This document shows positions 52,004 through 60,960 of a DNA stretch of 64,000 nt, in pieces. The notes under the pieces were generated by a model. That model searched no databases and was not told where the DNA came from. It worked only from the letters and a program-made list of their open reading frames with translations. Origin of the DNA: Arthrospiribacter ruber (lineage in GTDB: Bacteria > Bacteroidota > Bacteroidia > Cytophagales > Cyclobacteriaceae). Position numbers and translations under genes: made by a program. The DNA is taken from positions 124,001-188,000 of the forward strand of contig NZ_RPHB01000002.1 in the NCBI RefSeq assembly GCF_019343195.1, read 5' to 3'. The stretch's first letter is position 1. The number at the start of each line of letters is the position of its first letter.

Positions 52004-52354
52004 GAATATCTTGAAACCCTATAACCGAATCTAAAAAATGCTGATTGCTTATTTTTCAAAAATCCAGATACATATATAATCAATTCACCTGTGCGTACCT
52101 GCACAGTGGTTTGAGCAGTTTCGAACAGTGTTTGTCAGAGACCCGAGTGATTGGTATTCTCAAAGGCTTTCTCTTGCCTTGGCACCAAAATAGATATCCT
52201 ATATCAAAATAATGATTCAAACCCTCCAAAAAATGAATTGGCAACGTTTTCTTCACATCAAATACTTAAAATGACTTTACATTGCAAAAAAAGCGGAACA
52301 TGCCAAATTCTGTTTTTTATAATCGACCAAAAAACAAAAACCAAACTACAGCAC

Positions 52355-52810
52355 ATGACACAGATCAAACCTAAGAATTCTTACCAATTAGAAAACGATA
52401 AAATTAATATTAAAATAAAGCTGGCTGCACTTTGGACAACTTTAATGTTTCTTTATATCTATGCTGATTATTTTCAACTTAAAACTCCGGGGACAATTGA
52501 AAATATAATGAACCTTAAGACGCCAGTTGGACCTACTACTCCAGGCTTATTGATTATTTTCTCAGTCCTTTTAATTATTCCTTCTTTAATGATTTTTCTT
52601 TCTATTTTTTTTAAGCCACAATTAAGTAAGTGGCTTAATATCATATTCAGTTTAATCTATGGAGCCATTTCTATTCTCATTATTGTTTCTGGAATGGGTG
52701 ATAAATGGCAAGCATTTTTTGTGCTCTATAATGTAATTGAAGTTTTTATTTTTATTATGATAATTTGGCAAGCCTGGAATTGGCCAAAGACGGAAAAATA
52801 CGAAAAGTAG
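52355..52810 (+). CDS. DUF6326-like membrane protein
   Basis: The ATG at 52355 gives 151 residues; the open frame upstream looks non-coding. Four hydrophobic helices, a conserved start IKLAALWTTLMFLYIYADYF and a GPTTP loop suggest the small four-helix DUF6326 family. Function unknown. Confidence 0.75.
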   Translation: MTQIKPKNSYQLENDKINIKIKLAALWTTLMFLYIYADYFQLKTPGTIENIMNLKTPVGPTTPGLLIIFSVLLIIPSLMIFLSIFFKPQLSKWLNIIFSLIYGAISILIIVSGMGDKWQAFFVLYNVIEVFIFIMIIWQAWNWPKTEKYEK

Positions 52811-53184
52811 CCAGGTAGATGGGAAACACTCAAGACAATCAGCACGAGGCTTCTTTCTGATTTATTTAGGCTAAATTACCAAGTAAAGGGCTCAACTAGA
52901 TTTGGAGGGAGGAATGTATAGGTTTGAAAGTGTAGCTTTGGCTGTGTCTGATGAGATTTGAAACATTTACGATTTATCATCAGCTATTGATGAATTAGAG
53001 AAGTAAATTAGCTTTTAGTAAATAGTGTACGAATAATTCCAAGCTGTAGGGTTTTGTTAGCTTGGTCCTGTAGATACGTTCTTTTGTTTAAGCCATGCAG
53101 CGTCCAAAAAAATCTATCAGAAAAAAAGAAGAACACAGGCAAACTTTCCCAATGAAAAAAGTGAAATAAAGAGCGGACGCACCG
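52811..53184. other. Gene-free stretch
   Basis: No supported gene. A short tail DLSSAIDELEK before a stop at 53005-53007 could be a relic. Confidence 0.3.
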
Positions 53185-53530
53185 TCGAGGACTTATTTAT
53201 GTAACATGTAGCTTTTAAAGGCATTTATAATTTCAATAGCCAAAAGAGGGCTTCAGGTGATTCATTGCATCTTATTTCACCTATTGTTGGACTGGTTTCG
53301 CCCGGTCCTACTTCTTTAGTGGAGCCTTGGGATCCAAGTGACAAGATAAGGTATATACTTCCAAGATCTGACATTGACCTTCCATGAATCTTTCACACTT
53401 CTACTTTTTCTTGATTTGATAAACCTTCCATTTAGTGCCAAAAGCTCCGGAATCAGGGGCTTTAAAGATTTGTATCGGTGATATTACCCTTTACAGGGTA
53501 TTTTTTGGGAAAGAGGAAATGGGTAGGTTT
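53185..53530 (+). repeat. Family A repeat, copy 8 (diverged, with 3' extension)
   Basis: Keeps GAGGGCTTCAGGTGATTCAT, the TTGATTTGATAAACC block and the 3' GATATTACCCTTTACAGGGT palindrome-like end with AAATGGGTAGGTTTGGG, as in copies 1 and 2, but with an insert around 53330. Confidence 0.75.
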
Positions 53531-53647
53531 GGGAATTCAGATATAGACGCCATCATGGCATCTATCACTCCGAATCGGTATGCGAGACGCTTTAGTGGCG
53601 TGAAAGAAAATGTTGTATACCTTTAACCATTACACAGGCAACGAATT

Positions 53648-54160
53648 ATGAACATTAGACGAGCCGACAAACGAACCGACTACGACAAAATTTGGGACAT
53701 TTTTAAAAATGTAATCTCAACTGGCGATACTTATGTTTTTGACCCTAACACGTCAAAAGACAGTTTGCTTAAACACTGGTTTGCTGACTATATGGACACA
53801 TTTGTAGTGATAGACAATGACGAAATTTTAGGGACATACATTATCAAACCCAACCAAATTGATTTGGGCGACCATATCGCTAATTGCAGCTATATGGTAA
53901 ATCCAAAACATCACGGACAGGGAACGGGCAAACTACTTTGTGAACACTCCATAAGATACGCAAAGGACAAAGGATATTTAGGCATACAATTCAACATTGT
54001 GGTAAGCACAAATGAAGCCGCTGTTAAATTGTGGCAGAAATTCGGGTTTGACATAATCGGCACCACACCAAAAGGGTTTCGCCACAAGGATTTCGGCCTT
54101 GTTGATACTTACATAATGTTTAAAGACTTACAAACGAATGAAAAGAAAAGCGGCATATAA
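53648..54160 (+). CDS. GNAT-family N-acetyltransferase
   Basis: 170 residues with the acetyl-CoA motif ANCSYMVNPKHHGQGTGKLL and the late AVKLWQKFGFDIIG. A single-gene cargo, its 3' flank reading AGCGGCATATAACAT, which resembles gene-cassette ends. The acceptor is unknown. Confidence 0.9.
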   Translation: MNIRRADKRTDYDKIWDIFKNVISTGDTYVFDPNTSKDSLLKHWFADYMDTFVVIDNDEILGTYIIKPNQIDLGDHIANCSYMVNPKHHGQGTGKLLCEHSIRYAKDKGYLGIQFNIVVSTNEAAVKLWQKFGFDIIGTTPKGFRHKDFGLVDTYIMFKDLQTNEKKSGI

Positions 54161-54399
54161 CATTTAGGCAATTAGGGAAAATCCATTATAAATAATCCCA
54201 CATAGATACATTGATGGATCAGGGATTATTATAGATAATGTATTTGGTTTTTTAATGGCAACTACCGATTTACGGGACAAGTTATGAATGCATAGCATTT
54301 GTCTAGTGACTGTCGTATGTACCTATGGCGTATTAGCTGACATCCGCAGGGTGAAGGGCTTGCTAAGTGAATAGTATGCTGACTGGTGAATTTTTGGAA

Positions 54400-54520
54400 G
54401 TGGTTGTTTTAGTTTTTCTGGATTCGATAAATCTTCCATTGAGTGCCAAAAGATCCGGAATATCTCCCCTCCTATTTTAGGGGGTCAATATCAGCCGCAA
54501 TATCCAGCATTAGTCAGAAT
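54400..54520 (+). repeat. Family A repeat, 3' fragment (copy 9)
   Basis: Only the second half remains: TTTTTCTGGATTCGATAAAT, AAAGATCCGGAATATCTCCC and TTTTAGGGGGTCAATATCAG. Flanking sequence 54161-54399 and 54521-54811 is gene-free. Confidence 0.8.
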
Positions 54521-54811
54521 TAGAAAATCCAGTCGCATATTCTAGAATATTTACTGTTCCGCTATGCTCAACATTAAAAGAGCTTTCACTTCTCCTCCAC
54601 TCAAAGGTCAATAGCTTGAATTATGTTTCATATCATTTAAAGCAGCTTTAAGCTGACCTTATAACTATAAAAGTTGTAGTAACAAATTATTCTTAATATC
54701 ATTGTAGTAAGCTTAAAGCTGGCATTTGAACAATGAGAAATAAAAACATACTCAACTCAATCAAACTTTAACCTATTTTATAAGGTTTTCAGAGATAAAA
54801 ACAAATATCAT

Positions 54812-55192
54812 ATGCTTCTTGAATTAAAAATCATAAAAAAACTAGGACCAATTAACAGTTTTATTATTTCTTTATTTTTGGCAGCTACACTAATTATTTC
54901 TGCAACATCTTGTGTCCAAAATGAAACTGAACCATTGTTAGGAGATATATTAGTTGAAGTAACAAGAACTAATAGTGATTTAGAAGGTGTTGGTTACAGA
55001 GTATATTCTGAAGCATATCTTTCCGCAACGTCTAATTTCCCTCCTTTATTAACAGGAACCATATCCAACAGAAGAATAGAAATAAAAGGAATTAATCCAG
55101 GTAATTATATATTAGAATTGAATGCTGGAACAAGGTGGAGAATATTTCTTCAAGCAACAGCAGGACAAGAACGACGTTTTGTTATAAATTAG
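54812..55192 (+). CDS. Hypothetical lipoprotein
   Basis: 126 residues. A membrane segment (FIISLFLAATLIISAT) ends in a lipobox-like ATSC; the mature part is a small beta-rich domain (GDILVEVTRTN, NRRIEIKGINPGNYILEL) like a prealbumin-type fold. Cargo upstream of repeat A10. Function unknown. Confidence 0.7.
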   Translation: MLLELKIIKKLGPINSFIISLFLAATLIISATSCVQNETEPLLGDILVEVTRTNSDLEGVGYRVYSEAYLSATSNFPPLLTGTISNRRIEIKGINPGNYILELNAGTRWRIFLQATAGQERRFVIN

Positions 55193-55224
55193 ATGGTAAT
55201 AAGATAAAAGAAAAATAAAGTACG

Positions 55225-55330
55225 ATTGCCTAATAATGGTACTGTCTTAAATACCAAGAAATTTTTAAAGCTTTTTAAAAAAATTACAATAGCGAAAATA
55301 GGGCTTCAGGTGATACTTTGCAGATAAGCA
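55225..55330 (+). repeat. Family A repeat, 5' fragment (copy 10)
   Basis: AATGGTACTGTCTTAAATAC through AATAGGGCTTCAGGTGATAC, about 100 bp, then the similarity stops. Confidence 0.78.
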
Positions 55331-55361
55331 TATTGATTTTTAGCTGATACTCCAATCATTC

Positions 55362-55447
55362 CCTCCCCTTCTCCCCTACCTCAAAGCTAAACCAAAGCCG
55401 GGGATACTGGGACTTTTGGGTGGGGAGTTAACATTGGGAGAGATATA
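55362..55447 (+). repeat. Dispersed repeat R3, copy 2
   Basis: Matches 51919-52003: TCTCCCCTACCTCAAAGCTA, GCCGGGGATACTGGGACTTT, TGGGTGGGGAGTTAACATTG. Confidence 0.75.
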
Positions 55448-55662
55448 TCCGACACGCTTTACCTGATCTTAAATGTTTTCATAGATTCCTGGATTTAAGA
55501 CACATAATCCTGTAAATCAACGCAATAAATATATTTTTGGGTATCCCACGTGTATAAAGAGATAAAATTGTCAAGAAAAAAATTTGAATTTGCTGTAAGG
55601 ATTAGGTTCCTCCTATCACTAATGAAATAAAACAAAATCTAAAACATTTTAATCAAAGTGAT

Positions 55663-57519
55663 ATGAAAAACATAAATCTACAAATTCTATTGTTTTTTTC
55701 TCTTTTAGTGTTCAATCCAGCCAAGGGGCAAATGAGTGAAAGATGGTATGAAGTGTCCATCGCAGGAAGCCCTGTAGGCTATATGCTCGAAAAGAACGAA
55801 GTATCTGGCGACGAAAACACTTCCTTTATAGATATGAATATCAGTATTGGGAGATTGGGCAGCAGCGTCAATATGGAAACCCGGACTACTCAAGTTGAGA
55901 CGGGAGGGAAACTCAAATCCATATATTCTGAATTGTATTTTTCCAATGAGAAGAAAGTGGAATCTGTACAGGTGCTGGAAGACCATCTGATAATCGGAAC
56001 CCAAGGAAGTTCCCGTACAATACCACTTGACACTGAGCTTACAGGAACCAAACTATTGGAGGATTTAATCATTGATCAAATAATGAACGGCCAGGAAAGC
56101 ATTAAATACACCATTTATTTAGTGGAAATGGGGATGTTTATGAATGGGCAAATTGATTTTAAAGGTACTGAAAAGATAAAAGTCAATGGGTCGGAATTTG
56201 ATGCCATTTTGTTGGAGGAACGTTTCAAAGAATTGCCTTATGTAAAAAAGAAGTGGCTTAACCGGGAGGGAAAGCTCCTGAAAAGTGAAGAGCCCAATCC
56301 TTTTGGTGAAATGATTGTCACTTGGAGTACCAAAGAAAAGGCATTGAGCGCATTGAATAACAGTGTTGACCTTCCTGAAGAACAATATGGTAACTCTATG
56401 GCATATTCAAATTACAGGTTGTCCCAGCCTCGCAACATTTCCTCAATAAAGCTTAAGATTACCCATAAAAGACCTGAATTTGGATTTCCTGATTTTTCAG
56501 GGGACTACCAACATGTTGTAAGCAGTTCTGATGAGGAAATTGTCCTACAAATAAATAAAGGTGAATTTGGAGATAAGAGATCCAAACAAGCTGATCTTAA
56601 TGAGTATTTAGCCCCTAATGCCTATACGGATAATAGCGATGAATTGATAATTGAAAAGACCAGGGAGGCAATAGGGAATGAAAAAGATGATTGGAAAAAA
56701 GCCGTTTTGATTACAGAATGGGTAAGGGAAAACATGAGCTTCGATGCAGGTATTGCCCTGGCAGATTCCAGAGAGGTAATCAGAGATCTGAAAGGTACAT
56801 GCGTGAGTTATGCCATACTTACGACTACCATGAGTAAGGCTGCCGGTTTGCCTGCCCGCTTCCTGATGGGCTATGTATATGTAGATGGAGCTTGGGGTGG
56901 TCATGCTTGGTCTGAGGTCAACATAAATGGGCAATGGATTCCTATTGATGCAGCCATTCCAAACGATACCAATATAGCAGATCCGGCACGTTTCTTTATG
57001 GTCCGCTCTTCACTGAAAGACGGTATAGGATCAGCCAATATTGCCGGTATGCAGTTATATGGAAATATCGGTGTAAAAATATTGGAGTATAGTTTTGAAG
57101 CCGAAAAACATATAGCCTCAGAAAAAGCCTACATTTTGGATAAGGGTACATACACTAACCCTGGGATTCATTTCAAAATGAAGCAAATATTAGGGTATCA
57201 CTTTTCTGATTTAGATAAGTTTTATCCAGAAAATACCATTTTGAAGCAAATTAACGGTTCCTCAGAAATTGCTGTAAATCATTGGACTTATGGTACAGTA
57301 GAGGATGCCCAAGGCAGCATTAAAAGAATACACAGGCTCGCCGAAAATGGCAATAGCCCAAAAGCTTTTAAAACAAAAGAGTATGAAGGCTTAAAACTTA
57401 CAGGAACTGATTCAACTATGGCTATTTTGAAAGTGAATTCAAAATCATTTTTCACCTTGACAGCTACAGGGCCAAATCATCAAGAGCTTTTGTTAAAAGC
57501 ACTGGAGGCAATTAATTAA
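55663..57519 (+). CDS. Exported transglutaminase-like protein
   Basis: 618 residues with a signal peptide (LLFFSLLVFNPAKGQ). The transglutaminase core holds the full triad: C380 (GTCVSY), H414 (GHAWSEV) and D429 (PIDAA). The N-terminal about 290 residues are beta-rich. In bacteria such exported proteins are usually cysteine proteases or amide-bond enzymes. It is followed 57 bp later by an ECF sigma gene. Confidence 0.9.
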   Translation: MKNINLQILLFFSLLVFNPAKGQMSERWYEVSIAGSPVGYMLEKNEVSGDENTSFIDMNISIGRLGSSVNMETRTTQVETGGKLKSIYSELYFSNEKKVESVQVLEDHLIIGTQGSSRTIPLDTELTGTKLLEDLIIDQIMNGQESIKYTIYLVEMGMFMNGQIDFKGTEKIKVNGSEFDAILLEERFKELPYVKKKWLNREGKLLKSEEPNPFGEMIVTWSTKEKALSALNNSVDLPEEQYGNSMAYSNYRLSQPRNISSIKLKITHKRPEFGFPDFSGDYQHVVSSSDEEIVLQINKGEFGDKRSKQADLNEYLAPNAYTDNSDELIIEKTREAIGNEKDDWKKAVLITEWVRENMSFDAGIALADSREVIRDLKGTCVSYAILTTTMSKAAGLPARFLMGYVYVDGAWGGHAWSEVNINGQWIPIDAAIPNDTNIADPARFFMVRSSLKDGIGSANIAGMQLYGNIGVKILEYSFEAEKHIASEKAYILDKGTYTNPGIHFKMKQILGYHFSDLDKFYPENTILKQINGSSEIAVNHWTYGTVEDAQGSIKRIHRLAENGNSPKAFKTKEYEGLKLTGTDSTMAILKVNSKSFFTLTATGPNHQELLLKALEAIN

Positions 57520-57540
57520 TCAGATAAGGAAAAGCTAAAA

Positions 57541-57567
57541 ACACCTATTCGGCAATTGGATAGGTGT
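57541..57567 (+). terminator. Hairpin between the transglutaminase and sigma genes
   Basis: ACACCTAT and ATAGGTGT form a perfect 8-bp stem with an 11-base loop, flanked by A and T runs. It ends 9 bp before the sigma ATG, so it may be a terminator, an attenuator or a structure masking the sigma start. Confidence 0.55.
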
Positions 57568-57576
57568 TATATTTCT

Positions 57577-58062
57577 ATGAGTTTGCAAGATAGGTTTTTA
57601 GAAGAAATTAAGTCCAATCATCGGATCATCCGTAAGGTCTGTTTGGTATATGCCAGGACCAAAGATGATCAGGAAGACTTGTTTCAAGAATGTTTGTACA
57701 ATGCCTGGAAAGCATTTCCCGGATTTAGAGGAGATGCGAAATTTTCATCCTGGCTCTATAGGGTTTCGCTCAATACGGCATTGTACCATAAACGAAAAAG
57801 CCAATCTGCTTATTTGGAAGTAGATTTTGATTTGGCGCAGTATCCATTCGTTGAACAAAAGGAAGAGGACAGCATGGCACAGCTATATCAGGCCATAGCA
57901 GTACTCAATGCAGTTGAGAAATCTATTATTTTACTTTACTTGGAAGATTTGTCGTATAGAGAAATAGGTGAGATAACTGGCTTTTCAGAAACCAATGTTG
58001 GAGCCAAATTGAGCCGAATTAAAGGAAAACTTAAAACTATTATCATCAAAAATGGATCTTGA
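57577..58062 (+). CDS. ECF RNA polymerase sigma factor
   Basis: The ATG at 57577 gives 161 residues starting MSLQDRFLEEI; a TTG upstream lies in the hairpin. Region 2 (EDLFQECLYNAWKAFPGF, FSSWLYRVSLNTAL) and region 4 (LEDLSYREIGEITGFSETNV) are present. It overlaps the next gene by 11 bp. Confidence 0.92.
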   Translation: MSLQDRFLEEIKSNHRIIRKVCLVYARTKDDQEDLFQECLYNAWKAFPGFRGDAKFSSWLYRVSLNTALYHKRKSQSAYLEVDFDLAQYPFVEQKEEDSMAQLYQAIAVLNAVEKSIILLYLEDLSYREIGEITGFSETNVGAKLSRIKGKLKTIIIKNGS

Positions 58063-58618
58063 TCAATTAAAAGACGTCTGGAAAAAAGCTGAGCTACAAG
58101 CTGCAACAGATTCTGAGGAAGAGCTAAGACTTAAGTTGCAGAAAGTAACAAGTACGGAAAGTAAACTTAGAAAATATTTCCGCTTTGAAATTACTATTGC
58201 CTTATGTGCCATTGTTTTGATTTTGGCAATCATTTACTTCTCCGATGATTTAGAACCCTTCATTTACAAGTTATTTTCAATTGTTTTCTTAGGTAGTATA
58301 CCAGTAACAATCAGACTGTATCTGAGTATGAAGCGGATTATTGGCATTAAATACACTGCTCAATTGAAGGAAAGTATTACCGCAGCCAGAGACCACCTTA
58401 AAACTACTATTACACTTTATTATGCATCGATAATGGTTACTGTAACCGCATTAGTTATAATGAGTTGGTTTGACAATTTCTTTTTGCAACTTCCTTTAGC
58501 ATGGAAGGTTGGTGTCATGGGCTACCTTTTCATTTTTCTTATAGGTTCAATAAGGTTAGTAAATAAGTATTACGGAAGCAGACTTAAAGAACTTCAAGCT
58601 TTATTGAGAGATATGTAA
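58052..58618 (+). CDS. Membrane protein, probable anti-sigma partner
   Basis: 188 residues. A cytoplasmic N-terminal helix (about 1-45) is followed by two pairs of membrane helices (about 48-85 and 120-170). It is coupled by overlap to the sigma gene, the usual place of an anti-sigma factor, but has no zinc-binding or FecR motif. No family recognised; the role is from position only. Confidence 0.7.
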   Translation: MDLDQLKDVWKKAELQAATDSEEELRLKLQKVTSTESKLRKYFRFEITIALCAIVLILAIIYFSDDLEPFIYKLFSIVFLGSIPVTIRLYLSMKRIIGIKYTAQLKESITAARDHLKTTITLYYASIMVTVTALVIMSWFDNFFLQLPLAWKVGVMGYLFIFLIGSIRLVNKYYGSRLKELQALLRDM

Positions 58619-58704
58619 TTGGAATCGAAAAATGCCCCGGGCGTATTTGGGTGTCTATTAACCTAAGTTTACCAACATTATTTTTATCCGATCGGAAATT
58701 GTTT

Positions 58705-58734
58705 TTACGTAATTAAATACGTATTATTACGTAA
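58705..58734. promoter_or_regulatory. Palindromic TACGTA sites upstream of the FNR-like gene
   Basis: TTACGTAAT (58705-58713) and ATTACGTAA (58726-58734) are inverted copies around ATACGTAT (58717-58724), 18 bp upstream of the regulator's ATG. The position suggests autoregulation. Confidence 0.55.
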
Positions 58735-58751
58735 TTTTAGTTGTTTCAATT

Positions 58752-59465
58752 ATGAATTCCTATAAGCCACATTGTAATAGCTGTTACAATGAACAGTGTG
58801 TGATCAAAAAAAACAGGCTGAACGGCAACATGCCGGAATACCTTGAGAATAAAAACACAATGCATTGTAAAAAGGGGCAAAACTTTATTTTAGAGGGAGC
58901 TCCGGTCCAAGGTTTGTATTTTGTCCATAGCGGTAAGGTCAAGGTTGCCAAAACAGGATTCAACGGAAAGGAACAAATTGTCCGATTTGCCAAAGATGGA
59001 GAGATCATAGGCCACAGGGGGTTTGGAGTAGGAAATTTTTATCAGATCTCTGCGGTAGCCATGGAAGATACGGTATTGTGCCATTTTTCTACCACGCTGC
59101 TTCATGAAATGCTCCAAAACACACCTGCGCTCACTTTTGACCTGATGTTGTTTTATGCAGAGGAACTTAACCGGTCCGAGACCAAGGTCAGAAAATTTGC
59201 ACAAATGACCGTAAGAGAAAGGGTGATTGATTCCCTATTATATATCTACCGGAAATTCGGCCAAAGCAAGAACCTATTTGAAATACAGTTGACGAGAAAG
59301 GAAATCGCAGATTTTGCCGGAACTACTGAAGAGCAGGTAATCCGGATTATTTCTGCTTTGAAAAAGGAAAAGCTGATCTTCACACAAGGCAAAAAAATTG
59401 GCATTGAAAACGTAGGAATACTGAAAAAAGAAATAGCAGAGCATCATTTTTTCCTTGATAGTTAA
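58752..59465 (+). CDS. FNR-like Crp/Fnr-family regulator
   Basis: 237 residues. An N-terminal cysteine group C8-x2-C11-x4-C16, plus C39 and C110, precedes and lies within the cyclic-nucleotide-binding-like barrel (LEGAPVQGLYFVHSGKVKVA); the helix-turn-helix is LTRKEIADFAGTTEEQVIRIISALKKE. The cysteines would suit an oxygen- or NO-sensing iron-sulfur cluster as in FNR, which is inference. It precedes nitrate-uptake-type genes in the same direction. Confidence 0.9.
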   Translation: MNSYKPHCNSCYNEQCVIKKNRLNGNMPEYLENKNTMHCKKGQNFILEGAPVQGLYFVHSGKVKVAKTGFNGKEQIVRFAKDGEIIGHRGFGVGNFYQISAVAMEDTVLCHFSTTLLHEMLQNTPALTFDLMLFYAEELNRSETKVRKFAQMTVRERVIDSLLYIYRKFGQSKNLFEIQLTRKEIADFAGTTEEQVIRIISALKKEKLIFTQGKKIGIENVGILKKEIAEHHFFLDS

Positions 59466-59504
59466 ACTTCCAAAATTGAACTGAGAGCCACTTTTTTAGC
59501 AAAC

Positions 59505-59527
59505 CCTGCGTTATAGCAGGTTTTTTT
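59505..59527 (+). terminator. Rho-independent terminator after the FNR-like gene
   Basis: Stem CCTGC/GCAGG with loop GTTATA, followed by seven T. It separates the regulator from the transport genes. Confidence 0.75.
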
Positions 59528-59573
59528 ATGGGGTAAAAGACGGAATTAACCTGTGTAAATCCATGAGACACTT

Positions 59574-59620
59574 AATCTACAGTACGTAGATTTGTGCAAC
59601 ATGTAAGTAATATTACTTAC
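59574..59620. promoter_or_regulatory. Two palindromes in the promoter of the nitrate-type transport genes
   Basis: AATCTAC-AGTAC-GTAGATT (59574-59592) and the perfect 18-bp GTAAGTAATATTACTTAC (59603-59620) lie 35-80 bp upstream of the porin start. They are candidate sites for the upstream FNR-like protein or a nitrogen regulator. Confidence 0.6.
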
Positions 59621-59654
59621 TAAATTTTATCTCAAACCATCCAACCTATACACC

Positions 59655-60923
59655 ATGAAAAAATTACTTTACTTATCTATGCTGCTTGTTGGCCTTATAG
59701 GGAATAAGGTATCTGCACAAGTAACAATTTCTGCGGAGGTGAGACCCCGTACCGAATTCAGAAACGGTTTCAAGACTCTGAGGGAAAAGTCTTACGACCC
59801 TGTCTTGTTTACAGAGCAAAGGTCCAGGATATACATGGATTATGCTTCAGAGAATTTCAGAATGATGGTGTCTTTTCAGGACATTAGAATTTGGGGCGAA
59901 AGCCCACAGATTTTCAAAACAGAATTAGGGAAAACATTTATAAATGAAGCCTGGGGCCAATACTATTTCAATCCCGAGTTTTCACTTAAGGTTGGTCGCC
60001 AGATGATTTCCTATGACAATGAGCGGATCTTGGGTGGCCTGGAATGGGCCCAACAGGGTCGAAGACATGATGCTGTATTGTTTATTTATGAAAAAGCTGA
60101 ATCTAGGACCAAGCTTCATGTCGGTGCAGCCTACAACCAGGACAGCGATGTGCCGGAACCCAGGTTTTATCAGGCACCCGGAGCATCATTTTATAATGTA
60201 GCAGGCAATTATAAGACCTTCCAGTATGCTTGGTACAATAAATTGATGGATAATGGTAGCCTTTCCCTCATTGCGATGAATGTAGGCATTCAAAATGCCG
60301 ACTCCACAGTTTCTTTTAAGCAGACATGGGGTGCCCATGGATTTCAAAACATAGCCGGTGTCAAATTCGGGGGAGATTTTTTCTACCAGACAGGAAAGCA
60401 GGGATCGAGGGATGTCCGGGCCATGCTGGCCGGCATCAATGCTACTGTAATAACAAAATTGACCCCCCTGACATTGGGAGTTGAATACATCTCAGGGGAC
60501 AAAGACCCAACGGATTCAAGAATTACTGCCTTTAGTCCTGATTTTGGTACCAACCATGCCCACAACGGCTTTATGGATTACTTTTTTGTCGGACCAGAAA
60601 ACGCCTCTGTAGGAGTCACTGATTTTTATTTAAAATCAAGCTTTCCACTCGCCGGTGGTGTCCTGAACCTCAATATTCATGAGTTTTTGACTGGATCAAG
60701 CCAGTTTGACCAAGAAGGGGTCAAACTGAACAGGACCATGGGGACAGAGGTAGATTTGGTATTTGTAAAACAGCTTAAAGGTGGTGTCACCTGGCATTTG
60801 GGTTATTCCCAGATGTTTGCCACCGAAACCATGATGGCGCTGAGAGGTGGTGATAAAAGTCTCATTCATAATTGGGCCTGGACTATGATCACCTTCAAGC
60901 CAACGCTTTTTTCAACCAAATAA
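59655..60923 (+). CDS. Alginate-export-like outer-membrane porin
   Basis: 422 residues. A signal peptide (LLYLSMLLVGLIG, cut near SAQ) is followed by a beta barrel with the alginate_exp-family phrases KVGRQMISYDNERILGGLEW and GVEYISGDKD. Placed before nrtA-like genes it probably serves as the outer-membrane pore for nitrate or nitrite, which is inference from position. Confidence 0.87.
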   Translation: MKKLLYLSMLLVGLIGNKVSAQVTISAEVRPRTEFRNGFKTLREKSYDPVLFTEQRSRIYMDYASENFRMMVSFQDIRIWGESPQIFKTELGKTFINEAWGQYYFNPEFSLKVGRQMISYDNERILGGLEWAQQGRRHDAVLFIYEKAESRTKLHVGAAYNQDSDVPEPRFYQAPGASFYNVAGNYKTFQYAWYNKLMDNGSLSLIAMNVGIQNADSTVSFKQTWGAHGFQNIAGVKFGGDFFYQTGKQGSRDVRAMLAGINATVITKLTPLTLGVEYISGDKDPTDSRITAFSPDFGTNHAHNGFMDYFFVGPENASVGVTDFYLKSSFPLAGGVLNLNIHEFLTGSSQFDQEGVKLNRTMGTEVDLVFVKQLKGGVTWHLGYSQMFATETMMALRGGDKSLIHNWAWTMITFKPTLFSTK

Positions 60924-60960
60924 CCCTAGACTTTCAACATCATAATTTAATCATAAACCT

